NCBI GenBank assembly: GCA_002343325.1
Contig: DDSG01000074.1
Coordinates: 1 to 20,533 of the forward strand
Source of the DNA: Phycisphaerales bacterium UBA2396
Lineage (GTDB): Bacteria; Planctomycetota; Phycisphaerae; Phycisphaerales; UBA1924
Length of the DNA: 20,533 nucleotides
Direction of reading: 5' to 3'
Of the stretch, positions 7,718 through 13,168 are shown one piece after another. Numbering within the stretch: position 1 is the first letter of the stretch; each line of letters opens with the position of its first letter. The notes below the pieces were generated by a model, which was not told the DNA's origin, searched no databases, and was given only the letters and a program-made list of their open reading frames with translations. The position numbers and the translations under genes are program-made.

Positions 7718-7969
7718 CTAAAAGCAGGTCTCGACATTCGGCGTGGACTTGCACTTTTCAGGCTTGCGACAGACGCACGTCCAAGTCCCTCCAGTGACCG
7801 GTCGGCAGCAGCACGCATCCTCGCCCGTTCCGCACGTAATCGTTCCAGTGCAGTTGTTCGTGCAGGTTCGGTTGCCCGCCGTAGCACTGGCGATGGTGAC
7901 GATCGCCGTCATCGCCGCAACGACCGCAAGACCACGACCGATCCGATCAAGACGAATGTTGTTCGACAT
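7718..7969 (-). CDS. Small secreted 10-cysteine protein
   Basis: 83 aa, ATG 7969, with a perfect AAGGAGG at 7974-7980 four bases upstream; this RBS, not the longer open frame running to 8776, decides the start. Residues 1-31 are a signal peptide: basic start, hydrophobic core 13-28 and an ATA-G cleavage site. The mature part (about 52 aa) has ten Cys at 36, 40, 46, 53, 54, 55, 65, 67, 73 and 82, including a CCC triplet and a CVC pair. There is no obvious metal or catalytic motif. An even number of Cys in an exported peptide points to up to five disulfides. First gene of a three-gene operon whose last product carries a MauE-like CxC domain, a plausible oxidative-folding partner. Family not recognised; it could be a structural, adhesive or toxin-like peptide. 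Confidence 0.85.
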   Translation of the reverse strand: MSNNIRLDRIGRGLAVVAAMTAIVTIASATAGNRTCTNNCTGTITCGTGEDACCCRPVTGGTWTCVCRKPEKCKSTPNVETCF

Positions 7970-7987
7970 GGAACCTCCTTCGTGAGC

Positions 7988-8017
7988 ACCATACCAACTG
8001 GGGGGGGGGGGCGTCAA
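7988..8017 (-). promoter_or_regulatory. Predicted promoter with a 12-C homopolymer in the spacer
   Basis: On the minus strand TTGACG (8017-8012) is followed after 18 bases by TATGGT (7993-7988), preceded by TGG (an extended -10). Twelve consecutive C (8011-8000) fill two thirds of the spacer. The expected start point is near 7981-7984, giving a very short leader with the AAGGAGG site at its head. A length change of the C tract would alter the -35/-10 distance. The promoter is a prediction by eye. Confidence 0.5.
8000..8011. repeat. Homopolymer of 12 G (plus strand)
   Basis: An uninterrupted run of 12 G, the longest homopolymer noticed in the window. It lies 31 bases before the start codon of the Cys-rich secreted protein gene. 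Such runs are prone to slipped-strand length change, and also to sequencing error. Confidence 0.9.
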
Positions 8018-8028
8018 GAGCGCATTGC

Positions 8029-8040
8029 ACGTTGTAACGT
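8029..8040. promoter_or_regulatory. Inverted repeat, candidate operator upstream of the Cys-rich operon promoter
   Basis: ACGTTGTAACGT is a 5-bp inverted repeat with a 2-base centre, ending 12 bases upstream of the predicted -35 box. Position and symmetry suit a dimeric activator or repressor. A perfect DnaA-box consensus (TGTGGATAA, 8043-8051) adjoins it. No binding protein can be named from the sequence. Confidence 0.3.
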
Positions 8041-8221
8041 AATGTGGATAACTGGGACGATGACCAGACTCGCGAGTGCCATCGACACCATGACCGCAGA
8101 TGCCCTGTGATCTTCCATGTTTCGCCATCCATCCCTCCCCTCTCGGCGAGCCGATGGCTGACGCATCGACCCGGCGCGGACAACGGGCTGCCTCCGCCCA
8201 CGCCGCGTACAGTCCTCCCGC

Positions 8222-8656
8222 ATGACCCTCGCGCAGTTCATCGAGGATCCCAACGTCGTCTGGGCGCTCGCCGCCGGGCTTCTGTTCGGGTTGGTCGCCG
8301 GCCTCCTCCTGGCCTACCGGCACTTCGCCGACAAGCTCGCCGCCGCCGCCCTTCAGCGCCAGCAGGCCATCGACGCGCTCAGTTCCTCTCGCGACGAAGC
8401 CGCCCACCGCGAACGCGTCATCTTCGAGCAGCACCGTGCCCTCAACGACCTCCAGGCCTCCAAACTCCGCGGCGAACTCCAGCTCATCGAGCAGCAGCTC
8501 GCCGCCCGCGAGTCCCGCGAAGACCGCGAGCACGCCGGCCGCGAGTTCCACGAGCTCATGGTCGAGAAAGCCCGCCTGGAGATCGACAACCTCCGCCTCC
8601 ACAACGCCGAACTGAGGCGACGCATCGAAGACTGGGACAACGGCCACCCCGAGTGA
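8222..8656 (+). CDS. Single-helix membrane protein with long coiled coil
   Basis: 144 aa, ATG 8222. Residues 12-31 form one membrane helix (VWALAAGLLFGLVAGLLLAY). From about 36 to 138 the sequence is highly charged, Ala/Leu/Glu/Arg-rich and heptad-like, so a long coiled coil is expected. The layout (N-terminal helix plus cytoplasmic coil) resembles the N-terminus of RmuC-type proteins, but there is no RmuC nuclease-like domain. No strong Shine-Dalgarno is seen. It lies 19 bases before the AMP nucleosidase gene on the same strand and is probably co-transcribed. Function unknown; a scaffold role is possible. Confidence 0.75.
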   Translation: MTLAQFIEDPNVVWALAAGLLFGLVAGLLLAYRHFADKLAAAALQRQQAIDALSSSRDEAAHRERVIFEQHRALNDLQASKLRGELQLIEQQLAARESREDREHAGREFHELMVEKARLEIDNLRLHNAELRRRIEDWDNGHPE

Positions 8657-8675
8657 ACCCCGCCCGCCACCACCC

Positions 8676-9458
8676 ATGAAATCCAAAGCCGAAATCGTCC
8701 GCGACTGGCTCCCCCGATACACCGGCCGCCCCATCGCCGACTTCGGCGAGTACATCCTCCTCACCAACTTCTCCAACTACGTCGAGATGTTCGCCCGGCG
8801 CTTCGGCGTCCCCGTCGTCGGACGCGACCGCCCCATGCAGTCCGCCACCGGCGTCGGCGAAGGCCGAAACATCACCATCCTCAACTTCGGGATGGGCTCC
8901 GCCATGGCCGCCACCACCATGGACCTCCTCAGCGCCGTCGATCCCAAGGCCGTCCTCTTCCTCGGCAAGTGCGGCGGCCTCAAGAAGTCCAAGGTCGGCG
9001 ACTTCGTCCTCCCTATCGCCGCCATCCGCGGGGAAGGCACCAGCAACGAGTACATGCCCCCCGAAGTCCCCGCCCTGCCCTCGTTCCGCCTCCAACGCGC
9101 CGTCTCGCAGTCCATCATCGAACGCAAGCACGACTACTGGACCGGCACCGTCTACACCACCAACCGCCGCGTCTGGGAGCACGACGAGGAGTTCCGCGAG
9201 TATCTCCGTTCGCTCCGTGCCGTCGGGATCGACATGGAAACCGCCACGATCTTCATCGTCGGGTTCGTCAACTCGATCCCCAAGGGGGCCCTGCTCCTCG
9301 TCTCCGACAACCCCATGACCCCCGAAGGCGTCAAGACCGCCGAGAGCGATCGCCTCGTGACCGAGCAGTACGTGGACGACCACCTCGCCATCGGGATCGA
9401 TGCCCTCATCGATCTCCGCGATTCGGGCCAGTCCGTCAAGCACCTTCGTTTCGAATAA
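8676..9458 (+). CDS. amn: AMP nucleosidase (short form)
   Basis: 260 aa, ATG 8676. The enzyme hydrolyses AMP to adenine and ribose 5-phosphate (EC 3.2.2.4), controlling the adenylate pool. The whole chain follows the short AMP nucleosidase family: GEYILLTNFSNYVE at 25-38, GRDRPMQSATG, LNFGMGSAMAATTMDLL, FLGKCGGLK, IAAIRGEGTSNEYMPPEVPA, TGTVYTTNRRVWEHDEEF, IDMETATIF and LLLVSDNPMTPEGVKT. The GIDMETA and SDNP elements belong to the nucleoside-phosphorylase fold. The family lacks the N-terminal regulatory domain of the roughly 480-aa E. coli Amn, so allosteric ATP/phosphate control is probably different. The stop is 3 bases from the stop of the convergent methyltransferase gene. Confidence 0.95.
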   Translation: MKSKAEIVRDWLPRYTGRPIADFGEYILLTNFSNYVEMFARRFGVPVVGRDRPMQSATGVGEGRNITILNFGMGSAMAATTMDLLSAVDPKAVLFLGKCGGLKKSKVGDFVLPIAAIRGEGTSNEYMPPEVPALPSFRLQRAVSQSIIERKHDYWTGTVYTTNRRVWEHDEEFREYLRSLRAVGIDMETATIFIVGFVNSIPKGALLLVSDNPMTPEGVKTAESDRLVTEQYVDDHLAIGIDALIDLRDSGQSVKHLRFE

Positions 9459-9461
9459 GCG

Positions 9462-10319
9462 TTACCGCCGGACCGCGACGACCTCGAACACGCTGGGCAT
9501 CAGCACGAACGACGCCGGATCCGCCGACGCCTCGCCCCACACCGCCAGCGCCTCGTCGCACTCCTGCTGCGACAGCTCGCCCTGCGCGACCAGCTTGGGC
9601 GTGAACGTGCGGAAGAACGTGTCGGGCCAGTGCCACATCGAGTCGGCCCCGCCGCTCTCGGCAAACGCCGCGGGCGAACGCGCCACCCGCTGCACGACCT
9701 CGAGCGACCGCACCTCGAACCCATGATCGAGCAGCATCCCCGGCAGGCGTCCCACGATGTCCGGATCGCCCCCGCGACGCCGCCACGACGCCGCCACCGC
9801 CTCGACCACCCGCTCGAACGCTGGCCGCCGCGGCGCCAGCTTGATCGAAAACTCGTAATTGAAATAATCCTGGATCGCCACCCGCCCGCCCGGCCTGACC
9901 AGCGCCGCCAGCCCGCGGATCACGTCCTCGGGCCGAGGCACGAAGCACAGCACCCATCGCATGTACGCCAGGTCGATCGTGCCGCGCTCGTCCGGCAGCG
10001 CGTCCTCCAGCGACTGCACGTCGCCCAGCACGCGATGCACATTCGTCAGCCGCCGCGCCTTCGCCTCGTCACCCAGTTCCTTGAGGAACGACGCCGACTC
10101 GTCCAGCCCGATCACGCGCCCGCTCGGGCCCACGATCTGCGCCAGGTCCATCGCCGCGTGCCCGGGCCCGCACCCCGCGTCCAGCACCGAAAGCCCGGGC
10201 CGGACCCCAGCCCGTTCCCACAGACGGTGCGCCGCCCACGACCACAGCCGATGCTGCAGCCCCAGCCGAACCGACTCGTCCCGACCCGTACCCAGCACGT
10301 ATTCCGCGGTCTGCGTCAT
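9462..10319 (-). CDS. Class I SAM-dependent methyltransferase
   Basis: 285 aa from ATG 10319, which follows a GGGGG-containing stretch; an in-frame GTG at 10364 would add 15 residues of unlikely sequence. Motif I VLDAGCGPGHAAMDLA at 45-60 binds S-adenosylmethionine. GLDES at 71-75 is the acidic ribose-binding position, GDVQSLEDALPD at 99-110 the next loop, and LVRPGGRVAIQDYF at 140-153 the post-motif region. This is a UbiE/Methyltransf_25-like fold. The C-terminal third (about 160-285) carries a specificity region with no recognised substrate signature. The start codon faces the winged-helix-like gene at 10533 across an intergenic region rich in repeats. Substrate unknown. Confidence 0.88.
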   Translation of the reverse strand: MTQTAEYVLGTGRDESVRLGLQHRLWSWAAHRLWERAGVRPGLSVLDAGCGPGHAAMDLAQIVGPSGRVIGLDESASFLKELGDEAKARRLTNVHRVLGDVQSLEDALPDERGTIDLAYMRWVLCFVPRPEDVIRGLAALVRPGGRVAIQDYFNYEFSIKLAPRRPAFERVVEAVAASWRRRGGDPDIVGRLPGMLLDHGFEVRSLEVVQRVARSPAAFAESGGADSMWHWPDTFFRTFTPKLVAQGELSQQECDEALAVWGEASADPASFVLMPSVFEVVAVRR

Positions 10320-10362
10320 ATCGCCCCCATCGTAGCGGCCCCATGGGTCATTCCTCGCACGC

Positions 10363-10408
10363 ACAAATGTGCACGAACGGAGACAAATGTGGCGTATTGT
10401 AGCAAATG
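10363..10408 (+). repeat. Three iteron-like CAAATG repeats at about two-turn spacing
   Basis: ACAAATGTG occurs at 10363-10371 and 10383-10391 (20 bases apart). The core CAAATG recurs at 10403-10408, a further 19 bases on. Spacing near two helical turns puts all copies on one face of the DNA, as in operators for cooperative DNA-binding proteins or replication iterons. They lie just upstream of the methyltransferase gene. Confidence 0.55.
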
Positions 10409-10438
10409 ATACGCATCGCCTATATTGTGTAGTAGGCG
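10392..10438. promoter_or_regulatory. Two adjacent inverted repeats in an AT-rich intergenic region
   Basis: GCGTAT (10392-10397) pairs with ATACGC (10409-10414), and CGCCTA (10417-10422) pairs with TAGGCG (10433-10438). Arms are 6 bp with loops of 11 and 10 bases. Both lie between the divergent methyltransferase and winged-helix-like genes. By hand count 10381-10500 is only about 40% G+C, far below the flanking genes. Likely operators or a promoter region. Confidence 0.4.
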
Positions 10439-10497
10439 CACACAGACCCCAGAAGTCGTATATGTTTGGAATTTGTAAGGTAACTTGTCGAGATGAT

Positions 10498-10526
10498 TTG
10501 ACGCCATGGCGTCATGTTGCTACGCT
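10498..10526 (+). promoter_or_regulatory. Predicted leaderless promoter overlapped by a 16-bp palindrome
   Basis: TTGACG (10498-10503), 17 bases, then TACGCT (10521-10526). The start point expected 7 bases on falls at ATG 10533, which has no Shine-Dalgarno, so a leaderless mRNA fits. TGACGCCATGGCGTCA (10499-10514) is a perfect 16-bp palindrome over the -35 box and spacer, ideal for a repressor and perhaps for autoregulation. Confidence 0.45.
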
Positions 10527-10532
10527 CTTGGC

Positions 10533-10964
10533 ATGGCGGACCGCTTTGGACAGGGTCAGATTTCGGTTGCGACCGTTCACCGACGAATTCGCGAGCTGAG
10601 CGATGAGATCTTCAAGCTAGAGGCTCAGCGCGCCGCGTTGGAAGCCTTGCTGCGAGAGAGTGCTCAGTCGCAACAACAGGAGGGTGGATTTGGCCTGTCT
10701 GGCGATGGTGCCGTGGCCCATCGGAGTGTTTTGCAGGGCGACGAAGCCCAAGACAAGCTTGGACCACGCAAGGCCATTGAGGCGTACGTTGCCTCTAACC
10801 CCGGAAAGACCGTTACCGAGATTGCGGACGCGCTCGAGCACTCGGTGGCCAGCAAAGCTCGCGACAAGCGAAACGTGCTCAGGACCACCGTAGCTCTCCT
10901 AGTGCAGAGTGGGGTCCTGAAGAGAGTGGAGGCACGCATTTACGACAAGGAGCATGCCATGTAG
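10533..10964 (+). CDS. Small coiled-coil plus winged-helix-like protein, putative regulator
   Basis: 143 aa from ATG 10533; an in-frame ATG at 10506 lies within the palindrome and would be upstream of the predicted transcription start. Residues 13-45 (VATVHRRIRELSDEIFKLEA and onward) form a heptad-like helix suited to dimerisation. Residues 46-85 are a Gln/Gly-rich linker. The C-terminal 60 residues (AIEAYVASNPGKTVTEIADAL onward, then LRTTVALLVQSGVLKRVEARIY) have the helix-turn-helix-wing pattern of winged-helix proteins. This reading is by pattern only. Base composition is lower in G+C than the neighbours, so transfer is possible. The palindrome and iteron-like repeats next to it are natural candidate targets. 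Confidence 0.65.
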   Translation: MADRFGQGQISVATVHRRIRELSDEIFKLEAQRAALEALLRESAQSQQQEGGFGLSGDGAVAHRSVLQGDEAQDKLGPRKAIEAYVASNPGKTVTEIADALEHSVASKARDKRNVLRTTVALLVQSGVLKRVEARIYDKEHAM

Positions 10965-10978
10965 TCGCATGTATACAC

Positions 10979-11011
10979 GAACACGCCAGGTGAACTAGAC
11001 CTGGCGTGTTC
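10979..11011 (+). terminator. Strong hairpin after the winged-helix-like gene
   Basis: A 13-bp perfect inverted repeat: GAACACGCCAGGT (10979-10991), 7-base loop, ACCTGGCGTGTTC (10999-11011). It starts 14 bases after the stop at 10964. No U-tract follows, so it may be a weak terminator or a 3'-end protecting stem. Confidence 0.55.
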
Positions 11012-11270
11012 AGGGTTTGCCCATTGGTGCGTTGCACCAGCTGGTCGCTAATCCAGCTGAAGGGCTCTGTCGTTCCTCCAGTCTATGCGCTGGTTTGCTC
11101 TGATTTCACCCCAAAACCCCAATTACTCTCCATTCGAGAGAGAAGGGAGTCATATGGCGCACGTGGGCACAAAGCCACGACTGACATGCCGTTTGCGTTG
11201 GCCTCGAGAATTCTGGCGTGTTCGTTACACGCATGATTTGTGGCGATGATCGTCATCCGACCATAATGAA

Positions 11271-11306
11271 CCCCGGTGGGGATCCGATTCCCCCCGGGGG
11301 AGTTTT
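11271..11306 (+). terminator. Candidate intrinsic terminator, plus strand
   Basis: CCCCGG-T-GGGGA (11271-11282) pairs with TCCCCCCGGGG (11289-11299): 11 base pairs with one bulged T and a 6-base loop, then GAGTTTTGG. The stem is very stable and the tail has four T. It could end a transcript coming from the winged-helix-like gene or from an RNA in between. Confidence 0.45.
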
Positions 11307-11420
11307 GGTTTCGGTGGCCGCAACTGCTTCTCGCGCTCATGGTGGGCGGCGACCAACGTGCGGACGTCGCCACGAATGCCAAAGCGAGTCGATTGCGACA
11401 GTCAGTGAGTAAGCCGCAAT

Positions 11421-11456
11421 GAAAAAAGACGCCGCCGGGTGGTGGGCCCAGCGGCG
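11421..11456 (-). terminator. Intrinsic terminator of the mraZ transcript
   Basis: On the minus strand CGCCGCTGGG (11456-11447) pairs with CCCGGCGGCG (11439-11430): 10 base pairs including one G-U, 7-base loop. It is followed by TC and six T (11427-11422). This is the best intrinsic terminator in the window, almost 460 bases beyond the mraZ stop. Confidence 0.75.
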
Positions 11457-11907
11457 CGATGGCGACGGGAAAAGAGGCGTTGGTGGTGGTGGTGGACCCG
11501 TCGCCGGTGGGAACCGTGTTCAAGGCGTTCGGCCCGTGGTGGCGCGGCCGAACGCGGGAGCCGATCCGCCGCGGGCGTCCTGCCCTTCGGGCCTCCCTCG
11601 CGTCCTGCGTGCCCCACACAACTCGGGGCGGGAGACCCGCTCGCCGACCGGCGCTTCCCTGCGGCGTCGGTTCGAGCGGCGGTTGCTTGGGCCGCGGGAT
11701 TCGGCGATTCATTCGCCTACCCCCCGCGGGGCTCAGTCCTTTCCGGGCCCTTCACCGTTCGTCGCGTCCTGCTCCGAACACTTCAGGCCCAGATTCCTCG
11801 GCGGGTTTCCCCGCCATCGTCCTTCTGCAACCCTGAGCCGGCCGTCTCCGACCGCTTGTCCCAGGTACCTCTCCCTCCCACCCTCTTCTTCCGCCCCACA
11901 AACCCCG
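11457..11907 (-). other. Long structured non-coding segment downstream of mraZ
   Basis: No credible gene is seen between the mraZ stop and the terminator. Perfect stems occur at 11461-11469 with 11497-11505 (9 bp), 11525-11534 with 11546-11555 (10 bp), 11692-11698 with 11723-11729 (7 bp, enclosing an inner 5-bp stem) and 11800-11815 (6 bp with a GAAA tetraloop on the minus strand). A (TGG)n stretch lies at 11481-11495. A minus-strand ATG at 11712 opens a frame, but its product is Arg/Pro-rich and reads through the terminator. This is either a structured 3' UTR of mraZ or an unrecognised ncRNA. I looked for and did not find RNase P or tmRNA signatures. Confidence 0.4.
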
Positions 11908-12357
11908 TCAGTCCTTCCTCGACCCGAGCCTCGCCACCAGGCTCGGCAGATTGCTGAATCGCTTCTCCAGGCTCTGCTGCCACGTCGCCCGGTCATGGAC
12001 CTCCAACCGATCCCCCGCCCCGACCACCACCACCTCCGAACCAACCTTCACCAACTCCACCAAGTGCTTCGGCAGCGAAATCCGTCCCGCCCCGTCCGGC
12101 TCCACAGACTCTGCCATCCCGTACAACGTCGACTGCAATTCCGCAAGATCCTGATCAGGGGTCAATGACGATGCACCCCGCGATGCCAATTCCTCGAACC
12201 GCTTCGCCGTGTACACCCGCAGCACACCCCCCGGCCACGGAACGCACACCCATTCTGGGCCCTCTTGCCCCGGGTCAACCTTTGACCGGAACTTCGAGGG
12301 GATACCCAACCGCCCCTTGGCGTCGATCGTGGCTTCGGCGTGTCCGGTGAACAGCAC
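11908..12357 (-). CDS. mraZ: MraZ transcriptional regulator
   Basis: 149 aa from GTG 12357; GAGGA at 12365-12369 lies 7 bases upstream. The product is the AbrB-fold regulator that normally heads the division and cell wall (dcw) cluster and represses its own promoter. Two SpoVT/AbrB-like repeats are visible: TIDAKGRLGIPSKFR at 10-24 and EPDGAGRISLPKHL further on, each with the DxxGR core. Length matches the usual 140-150 aa. No rsmH, ftsL or pbp gene follows; instead there is a non-coding segment and a terminator, so this mraZ is an orphan. Its promoter still carries MraZ boxes, so autoregulation is likely kept. Confidence 0.95.
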   Translation of the reverse strand: MLFTGHAEATIDAKGRLGIPSKFRSKVDPGQEGPEWVCVPWPGGVLRVYTAKRFEELASRGASSLTPDQDLAELQSTLYGMAESVEPDGAGRISLPKHLVELVKVGSEVVVVGAGDRLEVHDRATWQQSLEKRFSNLPSLVARLGSRKD

Positions 12358-12384
12358 GATCGAGTCCTCGTGGGCAGGTATGGG

Positions 12385-12413
12385 AATCTAACCCACTCTC
12401 ACCCACAAGTCAA
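12385..12413 (-). promoter_or_regulatory. mraZ promoter with two MraZ boxes
   Basis: On the minus strand TTGACT (12413-12408) and TAGATT (12390-12385) are 17 bases apart. Two TGGGT boxes (12405-12401 and 12395-12391) lie in the spacer with 10-base periodicity, matching the TGGGN repeat pattern bound by MraZ. Binding there would occlude RNA polymerase, giving negative autoregulation. Confidence 0.75.
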
Positions 12414-12694
12414 CACAACCGCTCACCTTTCGCCACCCCTGTGGATTTGTGGAAGATTTCCACCGATCCAACTCTAAACCCATATTCAGAAACAGGATAA
12501 GAATCCACATCGCGCGAGCGAGCACCGTCACGGCCCGCGCCGCCCTGTCCCACGATCGCCCCGGATCGGCGTCGCGAGCCCCACAGCAACCAATTCAGGC
12601 GGTGTCGATGGTGCCGTCTCCCTCGGCCCCATTCTCGTCCGTTCTCTCGATCCCTCTCGTCCGAACCCCCGGATCGGACGAAAAACAGGAATCG
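12414..12694. other. Intergenic region between divergent mraZ and flavin reductase gene
   Basis: No gene is supported here; the open plus-strand frame that runs into the flavin reductase gene from 12449 has no typical protein sequence. GTGGAAGATTTCCAC (about 12450-12464) is a 6-bp inverted repeat with a 3-base centre, a possible operator. CATATTCAG near 12481 could hold a -10 box for the plus-strand gene, without a clear -35. Confidence 0.35.
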
Positions 12695-13150
12695 ATGCTC
12701 GACGTCACGCCACAGGACGCGTCGGCCGCTCTCGCCCGCCTTCCCAGCGGGCTTTACGTCATGACCTCCGCGTTCGAGGGCAAGCGTGCCGGCGTCTGCG
12801 TGCGTTGGGTGACGCAGCTCGCCGCCGAGCCCCCGCTGATCGGCGTCGCGATGTTCCGCGGGCATTGGGTTGAGCCGCTGATCCGCGACTCGCACGCCTT
12901 TGCGATCTGCCGCGTTGATGACGCGGATCGGCTCATCGCCAAGAAGTTCGCAGACCCCGCGCGCCGAGAGGGCGACCCCTTCGATTGTCTCCCCATCGAG
13001 ACGATCGTCACCGGCGCGCCCGTGATCCGTCGAAGCCTCGTCGCGCTCGATTGCGTGGTCATCCGCCACCTGGATCTTGAGGCGGACCACTCCCTCTACA
13101 TCGGGCACGTGGTCGGCGGCCGGGTCTACGCGCAGCAGTCGGGTTCCTGA
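12695..13150 (+). CDS. Flavin reductase-like FMN-binding protein
   Basis: 151 aa from ATG 12695, with AGGA five bases upstream; the frame is open for 82 more codons upstream, but these lack the family's features. LARLPSGLYVMTSAFEGKRAGVCVRWVTQ at the N-terminus, then PPLIGVAMFRGHWVEPLIRDSHAFAICRV, follow the split-barrel flavin reductase pattern. The (A/T)xW or S-x-V position that contacts FMN reads VRWVTQ, and the C-terminus ends with LYIGHVVGGRVY as expected. Such proteins bind FMN and either reduce flavin with NAD(P)H for a partner oxygenase or act alone as oxidoreductases. The partner is unknown. The amidohydrolase gene starts 18 bases downstream, so the two may form an operon. Confidence 0.8.
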   Translation: MLDVTPQDASAALARLPSGLYVMTSAFEGKRAGVCVRWVTQLAAEPPLIGVAMFRGHWVEPLIRDSHAFAICRVDDADRLIAKKFADPARREGDPFDCLPIETIVTGAPVIRRSLVALDCVVIRHLDLEADHSLYIGHVVGGRVYAQQSGS

Positions 13151-13168
13151 TCGTCGCTACCATCGCCC

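Larger units (their letters stand above)
10965..11418. other. Non-coding stretch with several stem-loops, unassigned
   Basis: No convincing gene is seen in these 454 bases; the open frames covering them are Arg/Pro/Gly-rich and run through hairpins. After the 13-bp hairpin come TGGTGC/GCACCA (11025-11039), CAGCTGG/CCAGCTG (11038-11044 and 11053-11059), GCGTG/CACGC and GATGA/TCATC stems, and a terminator-like hairpin at 11271-11299. A plus-strand small RNA of up to 300 bases would fit, but it matches no RNA family I can recognise (not tRNA, tmRNA, SRP RNA or RNase P RNA). Confidence 0.3.

Noticed and set aside
7970..8776. Upstream extension of the Cys-rich gene frame to 8776 (352 aa)
   Set aside because: It would overlap the coiled-coil and amn genes antisense, and the perfect AAGGAGG plus signal peptide fix the start at 7969.
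11271..11306. Resemblance of the GC-rich hairpin to a tRNA T-arm or 3' end (integration site)
   Set aside because: The loop reads ATCCGAT rather than TTCRANY, no matching 5' acceptor strand or CCA is found, and no integrase gene is nearby.
11083..11712. Minus-strand frame of 209 codons with a G-rich RBS-like stretch before its ATG
   Set aside because: The product is Arg/Pro/Gly-rich without a domain, and it runs through the strong terminator at 11421-11456.
11419..11907. RNase P RNA or tmRNA next to mraZ
   Set aside because: The conserved GAGGAAAGTCC and ACAGAA elements of RNase P, and a tRNA-like end for tmRNA, are absent on both strands.
12430..12505. Cluster of DnaA boxes (TGTGGATTT, GAATCCACA) upstream of mraZ, possible origin
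   Set aside because: Both differ from the consensus at two of nine positions and no AT-rich unwinding region or dnaA/dnaN gene is present.
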